Shown here: positions 43,731 to 55,742 of the stretch, one piece after another
Layout of the letters: each line of letters starts with the position of its first letter
Numbering within the stretch: the first letter of the stretch is position 1
Source of the DNA: Anaeramoeba flamelloides
Lineage: Eukaryota > Metamonada > Anaeramoebidae
Direction of reading: 5' to 3'
Length of the DNA: 64,000 nt
Assembly: GCA_027625915.1 (NCBI GenBank)
Contig: JANTQA010000070.1
Coordinates: 5,337,001 to 5,401,000 of the forward strand
Notes under the pieces: model-generated
The model's input: only the letters and a program-made list of their open reading frames with translations
What the model was told of the DNA's origin: nothing
The model's database searches: none
Program-made: the position numbers and the translations under genes

Positions 43731-45828
43731 TTTGAGAATACTAATATTTCTAGATTTATTCAAAATATAATAATTTTTTTTTTTATGAGAAATTTTATTT
43801 TAATAAAAGAAATTATTATCAAATTTTCAATCTACCTTTTGTCTTTTTAATTGAATAGAATTTAGGAAATGTTAATTTTAACAAAAAATGAGGGAGAACA
43901 CATTTCAAGTTATTATCAAAGAAATTCTACAATGCTAATTCATAATTATTTTGTTTTTCATTTTTGAGGTAATTCATAAATCCATGACTTTGATAATTTT
44001 CATTTTTGAACTAGAAAAGACAATAATTTTATACTCCTAGTCTTCTCGTTAGCATGTGTTTACTTAATATCGAGGTGTGGTTTTTTTGTAAAAATGATAA
44101 TATGAAGGGTAAAGGTTTTTTTTTTTTTTGTTTAAAAAAATCAAAAACGAGTATCGTAGAGTGGGTTTGACTATAAGAACTTGGATTATCACTCGATTAG
44201 CAATAAACTCGTGATAACTGTACAAGGTTGTGATTAGCCCAATTGTTAGATGAAAAACTATAAAAACATATAATCGGGATAATCAAAATTATTGCTATAA
44301 TATTAAAATGAGAAAAATCCATATCTCCAAAATCTAAAAATAATAAAAACATAAAAATAATAAAAGGACAATAATCTTCAAATTTAAGAAAAAAAGAAAA
44401 TTAATTTCGTTTATCTAAAATTTTTTTATTACACTTTTCTGTATTTAGAAAAGTTAAAAAGTTTTTGAAAGGATTCTAAAGTGTTTTTGAATGTTTGAAG
44501 GGTATGATGAACATAAGGTTTTAACAAAGGTAAGGTATTTTTTCTAATCAAAGGAAATAATTTTTTTTTCATTTCATTTTTTTTTTTACAAAAAGTCAAA
44601 GTTCATTTGAATTTTTTTTACTCAACCAAAATATCATATGCAAAAAATACACTTTAATTTAGAGTACATATGTTTTTTACAAGAGTATATTCTTTTCAAA
44701 GGTTCAATAACTAAAAAGAAGAAAAGAATTATCTTTACATTGGCAGTTAATTAAAAAAACAACCTTTAAACTCTAGTAGTTGTTTTCTGGAAAAAAAAAA
44801 AAAAAGATATGAGCACAAGAAGAAAAAAAAAGAAGGGAAAACCAACTCGGGAGTGTTTGTAATTAATAATAGTTAGGTTAGTTTATTGAAAAGATTCTGA
44901 AAAATTATTCACCTTCTTTTAGCTTGAATAGATAATAGAAAATGATTTAGTCCAAGTACACATTCTTTAAAAAGGGCATGAAGTGTTGGTTGTTTAAAAG
45001 GATTTTTTCTCAATGCTATTTATAACACAACATTTTACTAATTTTTTATTACATTTGTTACTCCAAAAGGATCAAATGGTATGTCAACTAAATCAAAATA
45101 AAAAAATTGAAACTTCTTGATCTGATCTTTGTTGAACTTAGTATATCTTTTTTTTTGGATTTATAAAAGAAAAAATTTTTTTTGAAGGATCTGTTTTTTG
45201 ATCAAGATCTGATTTTTGATCAAACGAAATTTTACTTTTAAAAAATATTTGTGAATTAAAACTCAAAAGGTCTCAGCTATTATATCTTAATTTAAAATTT
45301 ATCACCATATTTTGGCATTTATTACGATTTTTAGACAATTATCCAGATTTTATTGAATATTCGATCTGAAATATTATTGATCATCACGAAAATCTATAAT
45401 TTCGGGATATGTTAAAAATAATTGCAATTTTTGAAGCTTTATCGTGACTTAACACAGCTATCGTCGAATTATCTGAGAAAAAAGTCAACAAAAATATACT
45501 TGATAAAGAAGATCCCCTCTGTTTTAAAATAACTCGTTTGAAGAATATATTTGTTGTAAAATTTTTTACAATAAGAATTTTAAAAAATCAAATATATATA
45601 TTCGAAGTACAATTCTAATCATTTTTTTATCTTTTTATTGGACAAAAACAATAAGAGGTAAAAATCAAGCAATCAATTTATCAATTTTACCAAATACTTT
45701 TTTAAAACCTCTAAGATACAACTCGTAATATTAAGAAATATTTTATAATTTGATTATTTTTAATACAAAATTCTTAATAAATAGTTATTATTATCATCAG
45801 TTTATAAAAACCGATATATTAAAATTAT

Positions 45829-45829
<1 letters not shown>

Positions 45830-45870
<41 letters not shown>
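45830..45870. repeat. (AT)n microsatellite
   Basis: Uninterrupted AT dinucleotide run of about 20 units. A shorter one lies at 46866-46890. Confidence 0.95.
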
Positions 45871-45872
<2 letters not shown>

Positions 45873-46039
45873 CTAAAGCCCTCTACCAAAAAATCTGTAT
45901 ATACTTAAAAGTTAAAATGGGATATAAAAAACCAATTTATTATATTTTTACAAACATATTATTAAATCACATTAAGTAACTGGGTATTAATTTTTTAATA
46001 AGTAACAATTTTTACTTATATAAAAGAAGAACAGATAAA

Positions 46040-46245
46040 TACAAAATTAAATATATGGTGTGTCCAAAATAATAAAATAAGCAGAAAAAAAAATTGTATT
46101 TGTTATTTTTGAAATATTACAAAATAATTGCTGATAGATCAAATGGTTAGATTTCACATAATAATAGTATGTAATTTTTCATTTTTAGATGAGTTCAACT
46201 TTAAAATTTCTGTCAATCATTGTATAAAAATTACCTATCTAAATG
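46040..46245. repeat. Family G internal fragment, G4
   Basis: GTGTGTCCAAAATAATAAAA, then GATAGATCAAATGGTTAGAT, AGTATGTAATTTTTCA and ATTACCTATCTAAATG follow the interior of G3 in order. The outer ends are missing. Confidence 0.6.
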
Positions 46246-46285
46246 AAAAGTTTAGAGCTAGATAAAAAAAAAAAATATATATAAT

Positions 46286-46486
46286 TCAGTCAGTTTCAAA
46301 TTTAAGTCACAAACTTTCAACCAAATTTAAGGCACAAAAAAAACTCAAATTAAGGGAAAATATTTGGTATTTTTTTTTTTTCATAAATTATTTTCCTTGA
46401 ATCTGAATTTTGTGCCCTGATTTGATATTTTTTTTGTTCGATAATTCCAATTGAAAGTTTGTGCCTTAAAAGTGGAAATTGCTATA
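46286..46486. mobile_element. Family A palindromic MITE, copy A5
   Basis: TCAGTCAGTTTCAAATTTAA to CCTTAAAAGTGGAAATTGC, inner arms AAAAAAACTCAAATTAAG / CCTGATTTGATATTTTTTT. Moderately diverged; right edge TA. Confidence 0.82.
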
Positions 46487-46889
46487 TTAAAATTGAAAAA
46501 AATCCATTTTTTACAACATTCCATATTTATATTTATGTAAACTCTAATTTCGAAATTTTTATTTAAAAATTTCAAGAAATAGTCATGATTTTCTTTAAAA
46601 TTAACTCATAATAAGATAAATAACAAGTCTTGATTTTGAATTATATCATAAAGTATTATTCGTTAATTGTTTATAATTTTTGTTTATCTGGATTAACTCT
46701 TTTAGTCGAAATTTTTCTATTTTTTTCAAAGTACCTGTACACACAAAGAAAATGATTACTAAAATTAATTTTAATTAATAATACATATAAAAAAAAAAAA
46801 AAAATAAATATTTTTAAATAAATTATTTAAATAATATTAGTTCCTAGCCTATACTCCGTAAATAATATATATATATATATATATATATA

Positions 46890-47270
46890 ATCATTTAAAT
46901 TTCAAGAAATTAAATAAATTATTTGTAAATAAAATAAAAGAGCAATTTTTCCCGGATCTTAAAGATTAAAGATTTTATTTTATTTTTCTTGGAGTTTCAG
47001 AATAAAACTAATTTAAAATTTATTTGTTCCTAAAAACTTTCATTATTTTCTAAAAGTTAGATTTTATAAAAATAATAAATTTTTGTAAATTTTTCTTATA
47101 TTTTTTTAACTCAAAAATCAATACAAAAAGATCAATTTTTTTTATCTTAAATGAATTGATACTTTGATGGAAAAAAATGAATTATTTTAAAAATGTTAAC
47201 TCATGTCTCTAAGGCTTATTAATGGGTTACTTTGTAGTGTTTAAGTCTCCTTATACAAACAAGTTATTGA
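46890..47270 (+). repeat. Family M right-half relic, M4
   Basis: AATTTCAAGAAATTAAATAA, GATTTTATTTTATTTTTCTT and AAAATGAATTATTTTAAAAATG follow the right half of M2, ending at GGGTTACTTTGTAGTGTTTAA. Strongly diverged. Confidence 0.45.
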
Positions 47271-47629
47271 TTTCATTTTATAAAAATATTTAAAAAGTGT
47301 TATCAAACTCATAATATTTTATATGTTTTTGTAATTTTTTTGCAAAAGAATTTGAACTATTTAATGAAAAGAAAAGATCAAAATTTGTTAATTTTTTTAA
47401 TTAACTTTGAAAAATTCTCTTTCGAGAATCAATTTAATAAACGAAAAAATAAAAATGCACGAAAATTTTTTTTTTTAGATTTTTTCTCTTGAATAAATAG
47501 ATTACAAGAAAAATGTCAAAGTAGGAGGAATCTTTATATAGTAAAATTCGAATTCACTGATTTATTCTGAAATGTCAATTTTTCCTTTTATCATTTTTTC
47601 TTTTTATTTACTTTTGAACAATTCTTAAA

Positions 47630-50600
47630 ATGGATCCATTATATAATAGTTCAGAATCTTCTTTTTATGAACCGCAAGATACTTATTCAAACTTTTCTTC
47701 TCTGAGAAGTTCAGATAATAATTCGAGTGATTTTTCTGAAGGAAAAGAAACAGCATTAAAACACAACCCATACGAAAAAAAACGAAAAGGTTTTTTAAAA
47801 AAAAAGAAAAAAGAGAAGAAAACTGTTACTAAAAAAAATAAAAAGAAGAAAAATCAAAAGCGCAAAGCAACAAAAAGAATTAAGGTTTTAAAAAAAAAAT
47901 CGTCTCAGCGAAAAACCACCACAAAAAAGAAAAAATTAATACAACAAAAAAAAACACCTTCATCTTCAGCATCTTCATTATTGTCATCAGGATCTTACTC
48001 GTCGTCAAGGTCACCACCATCAGAGTCGTCATCAGCGTCGTCATCAGAACCTTCGTCTTCATCACAATCTTCACATTCACTATCAAAAGAAAATCAGTCT
48101 TCTGATGATACAGTAAAATCCTCCTATTCTTCAATTTCAACAATACCATCAAAGCCTTTTTCAACAACTTCAAGCTCAAGTACAGATTACAGATCAACAG
48201 ACGAATCGCCAATAGTGAATTCTGAGTCAAATACAAATCCCGATTCTTCATCAAAGAAAAAATTAATAAAACAAAAAAAAGCACCTTCATCTTCAGCATC
48301 TTCACAAGGATCTTACTCGTCTTCAATGTCACCACCATCAGAGTCTTCATCTGAGTCATCATTAGAATCCTCATTAGAATCCTCATTAGAATCAACAGAA
48401 CCTTCGCCTGCATCACCATCTTTACATTCACAAGTCAAAACAACATTGAGTTTAGATTTTTCATATCCGTCTTCACAACGAAAAGAAAGACATTCGTCTC
48501 GATTCTTAAAAAACAATCAGAATTTCAAATCAGATTCCAAAACTAAGATCCAAGAAGGGTTAAAAAAAAAAAGGGAATCTTCCCAAAGCTCTAAAGACGA
48601 ATCACCTTCTGATTTAATAACAAGAAAGAAGACCAAAAAATCCCAAAAAAAAAAAACCAATGTTAAAAACAAAAATACAAGGAAGAAGAAAAAGAAAAAG
48701 AACAACAGTAAAAAAAAGAAGAACAATAAGAAAAAGAAGAACATTAAGAAAAAGAAAAAGAAAAAGAAAAAGAAAAAGAAAAAGAAAAAGAAAATGAAAA
48801 TGAAAAAGAAAATGAAAAAGAAGAAAACAGCAAATGAAAATAAAAAAGAAAAAGGAAAAGAAGAGGAAGAAAAACAAATAAAAGACGAGAAAGAAAACAG
48901 TTCCAAAAAAAGAAAAAATAAAAAAAAAACAAAAAAAAGTCAAGGGAATGAAAAGAAAAAAAAAGACAAAAAAAAAATTCACAATAAGAAAAATACATTT
49001 AGAGAGACCAAAAAAGAGAAAGGAGAAAAAAAAGAAATGAAAAAACAACGAGATCATAAAAAAGATAAAAACAGAAAAAAAAAAAGAAAAGAATATGAAA
49101 AAAAAAAACAAAATGAATTAAAAAATACTTTTCAAAAAAATCAAAATAAAAAACTTTCCATCAACCAAAAATTAAAAAAATACCAAGCCATCCTTGAAAA
49201 AACTAGAGAATGTTCAATTTCAACAATTGATGTCTTATTTATATTTGAAATTCAAAAAAGTGAAAAAAGTAAATTATATCGTACTTTCAATTGCTTACTA
49301 CAAACGATTGATCAGGAAATAACTAATTTTTTCAAGATCACTGAAAATAATAAATTAAGAATTGGTCTTTTGATCAAATATTATTATAAAAATAAATTAA
49401 AGAGAATTAATTTGATACCAGTCCAAAAATTTAAAAAAAATCACTTATTTCCAAAAGATGAAATAATGGAAAAAAAAAACAAAAAAAGATTTTTTCAAAA
49501 ATTTGAACCAAATATAAAAGGTATTGAATCTCAAAATAAGAACATTTTAAATTCTTATGTAACTATGGACTGGATATCTCGGCAAAAGTTAATTTTGTAT
49601 TTTACTTCCATACATAACCAGTCTCAAAAAAAAAATCCAAACTATTTTCATCAAAAAAATAAAATAATGCAAGAAATTGAATTGAATGGAATTGAAATGT
49701 ATTGCTTTCCTTTAATACACAGCGAAGATGGTGCTTACAATGTCTCTAACAATAGTAACAAAAAAAAACGTTTTTCTAGAAAAAAATCACACCAATCTGG
49801 ATATTTTCTAGAGACTGAAGACCAGGTAATAATTAGTAAAACCATTTTAGTGCTTTTCGATTATTATCTTGAAAAAGAACTTTATAAATTTTTTAAAATC
49901 AAAACAATTGAAAACAAATATTGGTATCTACAAAAGAATTCTGAATTGGAATCATATTTAACAAATCCAAATTTTATTGTTGCAAACAAAAGGAACAATT
50001 CACAAATGCGAAAACGTACAGATCAAAACCCGGATAATATAAAAAATAAATTAAAGGTTTGGAAACAAGATATATACATTTCGCCAAAAATAATCTTTAC
50101 AAATCGTGACTATGTATTTTTTGGAGTTTTTGATTGTCTTAACAAAAAAGCCTTATTGGGCAAAATTTCCAAGGTGGTTTTATTGTCCCCTTCTCAATAT
50201 ACACAAAAAAAACATTATGAAAAATTGGAAGAAAAATTATACGAAAACTATAATATTATTCTTTATTCAAAAAAATATAACAAGTATAATTGGAGTATCC
50301 CAATAAACATTTATGGTTCAACAATTTGCAACATTAATGTCAATGGCGATGATGATGAAAAAGAAACCTTAAAGCGATCATTTACAATAAAGCCATATTT
50401 TGATGAAGATGATTTTTCTCTCACAAGAGCACCTGAAGAAAAAAATGAAAAAATGGAAACTGAAACGGAAAAGGGGTTAGTTTATACTCAAGAAATCAAA
50501 GAAAGTATCAAGCAATCATTTTCTCATTTTACTTTGCATAAATCAAAAAGCCAGCTTATAATCACAATTAATAAATTAAATAACGATTTCCTTGTGAAAA

Positions 50601-51205
50601 AATTCTCATTAGATAAAGTTGCTGTAAGAAACAAAGGCAAAAAAAGAGGTAATTATCAGAGTTTTAATCAAACACATGAATGCAATGAATTGTGTTGGGT
50701 TTGTAATTTACCCAAATATTTAACCCCCCTTCAAACAGATACCTCACAAAATTCTAATTATCTTCGAAATCGTGGTAAAGAAAAGAGGAAGAAAAAAGTG
50801 TCAACTGGAAATGATAATAGGAATAATAAAGATTTAAAAAAAAAGAATAATTATAATATGAATAATATCTATATTAAACATAGACGGGGTGATAATAAAA
50901 GGATTAAGTACAAAAAGAAGAATCAGAAAAATATTTTTAACAAGAAAAATAGAGATCAAAGGATGAATAAAAATAATATAAATGATGAGTTTTATATTGT
51001 TCCAAATGAAATAGATCAAAATCTTATTGATGAAATTAAAAATGGTGAAAAACCAAGACATAAATTTTTTCAAAAAAAAAAAACAATCAAAGTCTTATGT
51101 TCAAATCCATTTTGTGCCAACTTTTTGTGTTATGATATTCGATCAAATTCAAAAAAATCTTCACAATATTGTAAAGAATGTAAAAATTTCATGAATGATA
51201 TATAA
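47630..51205 (+). CDS. Ser/Lys-rich protein with a degenerate vWA-like core and Cys-rich C terminus
   Basis: 1191 aa, intronless; no homologue recognised over the full length. Residues 40-100 are Lys-rich. Residues 101-270 hold two similar Ser-rich blocks, each starting KKLI(Q/K)QKK and containing SPPSESSS, the mark of an internal duplication. Residues about 300-490 are almost pure Lys. From about 527, ECSISTIDVLFIFEIQKSEK followed by alternating strands and helices looks like a von Willebrand A domain, though the metal-site DxSxS is degenerate (EIQKSEK). Around 845-885 (ALLGKISKVVLLSPSQY, then a long helix ending YENYNI) resembles the N-lobe of an alpha-kinase, as in vWA/alpha-kinases, but no catalytic lobe is evident. 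Cys pairs at about 1016 (HECNELCWVC) and 1157-1187 (CSNPFCANFLC ... CKEC) could bind zinc. The function is unknown. Confidence 0.75.
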   Translation: MDPLYNSSESSFYEPQDTYSNFSSLRSSDNNSSDFSEGKETALKHNPYEKKRKGFLKKKKKEKKTVTKKNKKKKNQKRKATKRIKVLKKKSSQRKTTTKKKKLIQQKKTPSSSASSLLSSGSYSSSRSPPSESSSASSSEPSSSSQSSHSLSKENQSSDDTVKSSYSSISTIPSKPFSTTSSSSTDYRSTDESPIVNSESNTNPDSSSKKKLIKQKKAPSSSASSQGSYSSSMSPPSESSSESSLESSLESSLESTEPSPASPSLHSQVKTTLSLDFSYPSSQRKERHSSRFLKNNQNFKSDSKTKIQEGLKKKRESSQSSKDESPSDLITRKKTKKSQKKKTNVKNKNTRKKKKKKNNSKKKKNNKKKKNIKKKKKKKKKKKKKKKKMKMKKKMKKKKTANENKKEKGKEEEEKQIKDEKENSSKKRKNKKKTKKSQGNEKKKKDKKKIHNKKNTFRETKKEKGEKKEMKKQRDHKKDKNRKKKRKEYEKKKQNELKNTFQKNQNKKLSINQKLKKYQAILEKTRECSISTIDVLFIFEIQKSEKSKLYRTFNCLLQTIDQEITNFFKITENNKLRIGLLIKYYYKNKLKRINLIPVQKFKKNHLFPKDEIMEKKNKKRFFQKFEPNIKGIESQNKNILNSYVTMDWISRQKLILYFTSIHNQSQKKNPNYFHQKNKIMQEIELNGIEMYCFPLIHSEDGAYNVSNNSNKKKRFSRKKSHQSGYFLETEDQVIISKTILVLFDYYLEKELYKFFKIKTIENKYWYLQKNSELESYLTNPNFIVANKRNNSQMRKRTDQNPDNIKNKLKVWKQDIYISPKIIFTNRDYVFFGVFDCLNKKALLGKISKVVLLSPSQYTQKKHYEKLEEKLYENYNIILYSKKYNKYNWSIPINIYGSTICNINVNGDDDEKETLKRSFTIKPYFDEDDFSLTRAPEEKNEKMETETEKGLVYTQEIKESIKQSFSHFTLHKSKSQLIITINKLNNDFLVKKFSLDKVAVRNKGKKRGNYQSFNQTHECNELCWVCNLPKYLTPLQTDTSQNSNYLRNRGKEKRKKKVSTGNDNRNNKDLKKKNNYNMNNIYIKHRRGDNKRIKYKKKNQKNIFNKKNRDQRMNKNNINDEFYIVPNEIDQNLIDEIKNGEKPRHKFFQKKKTIKVLCSNPFCANFLCYDIRSNSKKSSQYCKECKNFMNDI

Positions 51206-51904
51206 AAATTTCTTAAAAAAATATACTCTACAAAAAACAAGATTCATCTGAAAATAAGTATATATACTTGATAACATTTTCAACAGAAATAAATTTGTTT
51301 CCGAATCATAATTTCCAAACAATATATCAAGTCAGTTCTTGGACTGGGTTTTCTGTCGCCAAGCCAATATTTTGTACTGGTATTTTGACGAAAACAAGAT
51401 TTGGGAAACTTGCAAAAAAAAAAAAAAATTAAAACAATATAAATAGGATAAAAAATTCAAAAGCAACTCATAAGAAATTTTCGAAAACCAAATCTTATTC
51501 TTAAAAAAACAGAACTTTATAGATAAACCTTATCTATAAAGTTCTAAATTAAAACTTAATATCATAACCTATTTCATATGATCTATAGTTGTTCAAATCT
51601 TTAGATTTCTTTATTATAACAAATTTTGGTAGTAATCCCAACAGAAATTCGAAATAAAAGGAAACAACCAGTAACCCATTCAACACTTGGGGTGCCAAAA
51701 AAAACTTTTCAATCAAGTTTTTACTTTTTTCTTAATTTTTTCACTCTCTTTCATTTATTTCTTGCTTTTCTTTTTCTTTTTCTTTCTCTTTGTTTTAAAT
51801 ATCAAATTTCTATCTTTTTATTTTTTCAAAAGAAAATATATTAATTGAATCATAATCTTGCCGACATTATAGTTCCGATAAAAAACTCTAAATAAATTTA
51901 TATT
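51206..51904. other. 3' flank with a short repeat shared with 41640-41745
   Basis: 51330-51430 is the reverse of 41640-41745. A perfect short palindrome TTATAGATAAACCTTATCTATAA lies at about 51518-51540, in two 9-base arms around CC. A 72-codon ORF at 51626 is not recognised. Confidence 0.5.
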
Positions 51905-52560
51905 TCTGGGAAAGTACATAGAGTACCTAGTTTTTCTAGAATTCGAAAGAATGAGATAAAATCAAAGATTTTACTCTATACTTTTGAATTCTGGAAAATT
52001 TAAAGGTTATTTTTTTATAATTTTTGAAATGAAAAGAAAATTTGATGGTTTTTCTTTTTAATTCTTAAATAAAAAAAAATAAAATAAAATAACAAGAGTT
52101 TTCTTAAGACTTTCTGTTTTATCTGTTAAGTGTTCTAGGTTTTTTTTTGAGGTTTTCTATTCTATTTGTGAAGTGTTCTAGGTTTTTTTTACTTTTTAAA
52201 ATAAACAGAAAATTTTAATAAATTTTCGGTTTATTACAAAAAGTAAAAAAAACCTAACAATAATCTATTGATTTAACAAATAAACAGAAAACTTACAAAA
52301 ACCTAATGACGGTTTTTTAGAATTCCAAAGAATAGAGAAAAATCAAAGGTTTTACTCTATTCTTTTAAATTACGAAAAAGCTAATTATTTTTTTTTTTTT
52401 TACTTTTTGTTTTTATTTCGAAAACTTTTTGAGTTTTAAATAATAAAAATTAATAAAAACAAAAGGAAACCTACCTGCTCTTTTTTTAATTTAAGAAATA
52501 AACGAAAAATTTTTGAAATTTTATCTGTATTTATCAAATTAAAAAAAAAACTAATTTCAA
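51905..52560. repeat. Family E hairpin array, locus E6
   Basis: The longest array. Type b units (TTTCTAGAATTCGAAAGAAT ... TTTGAATTCTGGAAAAT and TTTTAGAATTCCAAAGAATA ... TTAAATTACGAAAAAG) alternate with type a units (AAAATAAACAGAAAATTTTA / AAATTTTCGGTTTATTAC) and with CTTTCTGTTTTATCTGTTAAG and GTGTTCTAGG words. More diverged than E5. Confidence 0.75.
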
Positions 52561-53019
52561 ACAAGAGGAGTTACTTTTGTTGAAACAAGCCTCTTCAATA
52601 AAAAAAAAAAAAAAAAGAAAATAATTTTTTTTTTTTTTTTTGAGATTATTATTATTTTTTTAAAAAATTTAGCACAGAAAAATACTTTTTATGAAACTAA
52701 TTATTTTGATCATTTTTCAAAATTTAAAATAATTGATATTTATATTTAATTCATTATGATTTCAAAACTATATCAAAAAAAAAAAAAAAAATTAAACAGA
52801 ATAGTTTCAAATAGTTAATAAAACTTTTAATTGTAAAGTTATTTTGCTATAATTCACCTTAATTTATTTTATTCTAAATGGGGTTTTGATAAATTTATAA
52901 TTTGTAAATTTGTAATTCGTTGAATCGAATAATGTTTCATTAAAGTAAGGTAAATCTATTTTTTTTTTTTTTTTTTATGGTTTCCTGGTGTAAAAGTATA
53001 GAAAAAATTAACTAACCTA

Positions 53020-53545
53020 GATTCCAAAAATTTGGACACAGTTTAAACAGTGAAAAGAACATCATTACCACAATATAAATTCAAATTGGAAAGAATTTTA
53101 ATTTTTTTAAACAATTTTATTTTTTGTCTTTTTTGTTTTGTTTTCATTTCCTTTTTTACAGTTACCTAATCTGCATCGTTAGATCTGGAAAATTTTTTTC
53201 AATAGTTGATAGAAGGTCAGTAATGAGTTTGTTAAATTGAAAAATAACATAAAATTGGTAGATGGTATCTTAACATTTGATCGATCAACAATTGTTGGTG
53301 AAATTTCAACAAATTTACCAATACATTTTTTGTTCTCGCTCGTTTAATTATTCTGGACACACCTGTTTTTATTTTTGAGTTTTATAGTTTTTTTCTTTTA
53401 TTTGGATTAAAATGATTACTTATTTATTCATTAATACTGAGTTAACTTAAATGTGTTTTTATATTAGGTTTGGAAAAATACAATAAATTGGGTTTTTTTT
53501 TCCCTATTTTTGATTTTGGGTGTGTCCAAATTTTTGGAACTGGGT
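53020..53545 (-). repeat. Family G element, reverse copy G2
   Basis: Left ATTCCAAAAATTTGGACACA, right GTGTCCAAATTTTTGGAAC; TIRs of about 18 bp. Interior is the reverse complement of G1 and G3: GAAATTTCAACAAATTTACC, AATTATTCTGGACACACC, TTTTTGATTTTGGGTGTGTC. Confidence 0.8.
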
Positions 53546-53689
53546 TTAGATATAATACGAAAACAAATTTTATATAAACAACAAAAAATCTGTTTTTTTC
53601 TATTTCAATTGTTTGGGTCACATTCGATTCTTTGATAATGAAAGTATAGTGCAATAGGGTGTGAATTTTATTAGTTTTACAATTTTTGT

Positions 53690-54160
53690 TTGGCTCTAAA
53701 GAATCTATTATAAATATTATTATACAACAAATTTTTTTATTTTAAACTCATGATCATAATTAAAAATTACCATTTTTGAATTTTTTTTTTTTCATTTTCA
53801 AAATCTAAAAATATAAACCAAATTAATAGTATTTTGTTATTTGGTATTTTATATAGAGAACTTCCGAAAGTAACTTTTTTTATAATTTTGTAATAAAAAA
53901 GATTAACTCAACAATAAACAACATAAAAAACCTAATAAATGATTAGTTTGTTTCTTTTTATCATGATAATTGTAATATCAATATATCTCCAATTTACCAG
54001 AAATAATTTTTTAAAAGAATCTATTGGTTATTTAGTTAATTTTTAGTAACTACTGTACATTTTTCGATAAATTTAAGAAAGATATTGCTTCAACTTTGGA
54101 TTCTTAATATTGATAATTCTACCTTTAAATTTTTCCCAAAGTGTAGTTTTTCCTCAAAAA
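53690..54160 (+). repeat. Family P repeat, copy P3
   Basis: GGCTCTAAAGAATCTATTAT, AGAACTTCCGAAAGTAACTT, AAAGATTAACTCAACAATAA and CCAGAAATAATTTTTTAAAA match P1 in order. Confidence 0.65.
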
Positions 54161-54164
54161 GATT

Positions 54165-54780
54165 AAAGTGGTGAAAAAGTTTCAAAATTGATCCTTCCTT
54201 TTTAAGATACTGTTAAAAATTCAAAAAAATCTTTGAGTAAAGTAGTGAAAAAAATACCGGACAGGAAAAATATCATGGAAAAGATTTTTTTATTGTGAAT
54301 ATTCGGGGAATTGTAGTGTAATTTCTTTTATTTAACATCAAATCTTTTTATTTTAAAGAATCAAACTTTTATAAATTATAGCTCACCCACTTATTAGAAT
54401 GATGATTAATCAAATTAAACTTGTTAAAAACACCTTTCAATCAATCAAAAACAAGAATAAAAATTATCTTTTTCAAACTTTCGTAAACCTCTCTAAACCT
54501 CTGATTGTTTTTCAAAAAAAAAGTTGATCTACTTAGGCTATCAAACGATTACTTGATAATTCTAGAGAAACCCTTTTTTAATGAACTTTGGGTATATTTA
54601 TTACTAGTTTGATAAAATATTGGGTTATTATCAAAAGGATTTGATTAAAAATAAAAGAAATTACACAACAATTTTTCTAATATTCGTAATTAAAAATCTT
54701 TCAGTGGATTTTTTTTATTCCCCGTAACTTTTTCACTACGATAATCGAATTTATACTTCATTTTGAAATTTTGATGATGC
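54165..54780. repeat. Family Q inverted-repeat element (single copy)
   Basis: Left arm GTGGTGAAAAAGTTTC... GAATATTCGGGGAATTGTAG ... AATTTCTTTTATTTAACATC pairs with right arm AAAATAAAAGAAATTACACA ... CTTTTTCACTACGATAATC. Arms of about 170 bp with many mismatches. Non-coding. Confidence 0.6.
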
Positions 54781-54926
54781 TGGAATTTTTTTTTGAAATT
54801 GCTATGAAATTTACTTAAAGAATTTTTATAGTTTATTTGACCTTAAATCCCGAAAACCAGTAAAAAAGCAAAAAATTTCCATTTTTTTTTAGTCATTTTT
54901 TTTAAATTAATTTTTTTGGAATATCT

Positions 54927-55491
54927 TTAAGGTTTATAATCCCTGAAATCTGAAAAATCGATTATTGTGTGTTGTTTGTGACTACTTGTCGATTTGGTTC
55001 TTAGCCGATCAATCTTGTACTTTAGTTGGGTTTTAATAGTGGTTCAAAATTGCAATTTTTGACAATTTATTTTTTTTTTTTTCCAAAATCAGAAATGAAG
55101 ATTGTAAGATTAATTGGCTGGAACTTAAGTTATAAAGAAAATGTGTTTTGTGGGTTGTTGATTAAAATTTTTAATTAGGTTAGGTTTTATTTGGATTACC
55201 TAATAAAAAAATTTTTTTTTCATTTAGTCAATTGACAAAAAAGTAAATGAAAATTTAAATCAAAGCGCAAAAATCAAAATTTATTCTTTGACACCTACCA
55301 ATTTATTAACATTACACTCTTCAATTCGGATTTTGGAAAAAAAATAAAATAAATTGTCAAAAATTGCCATTTTGAACCACTATTAAAACTCATACCTAAT
55401 CTAAGCTCCATCAGAAAAGAACCAAATTAACAAGTTACTACACCTGACACAAGATAATCTTTTTTCAAATTCCAGGGATTGTAAACCTTAA
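54927..55491. repeat. Family B element, copy B7
   Basis: TTAAGGTTTATAATCCCTGA to CCAGGGATTGTAAACCTTAA. Full length, about 565 bp, family B words in both arms. Confidence 0.88.
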
Positions 55492-55742
55492 GTTATAGTT
55501 TTGAACCAAATATTTGGCTAGGTTTGAATAGTAATCATTTTTACTATTCATGCAACCTTTTGTTGATCCGATTTTTAAAAACAGAGAGTGAAAAAAAATG
55601 AAAAAAAAATAGACAATTTTTGATTTTTATACTTGTAATCTGCTTTTAGTAGTTTACCAAAAAGTTAAAACTTAATATAAGTCATCAAAAATCATTACAC
55701 AAAATAATCTTTTTTCCTGTTTCAAGAACCTTAATCCTTAAA
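55488..55742. repeat. Family B right-arm relic, B8 (abuts B7)
   Basis: Ends AATCTTTTTTCCTGTTTCAA followed by GAACCTTAATCC. It starts at the right TTAA of B7. The left arm is short and diverged. Confidence 0.5.

Larger units (their letters stand above)
43528..46039. other. Gene-free spacer, 2.5 kb
   Basis: Includes an (AT)n run at 43685-43728 and another at about 45830-45870. No repeat family or gene recognised. A short frame at 44809 (MSTRRKKKKGKPTRECL) ends at a possible GT donor but has no usable partner exon. Confidence 0.45.

Noticed and set aside
44809-44860. Short frame MSTRRKKKKGKPTRECL followed by GTAATT
   Set aside because: No downstream acceptor gives an open continuation of recognisable sequence.
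48517-49111. Several Phe-rich minus-strand ORFs of 84-165 codons
   Set aside because: They are the complement of the Lys-coding A-rich tract of the 1191-aa gene; poly-Phe is the expected shadow.
51626-51844. 72-codon ORF starting MVVIPTEIRNKRKQ
   Set aside because: No similarity recognised, T-rich second half, no splice context.
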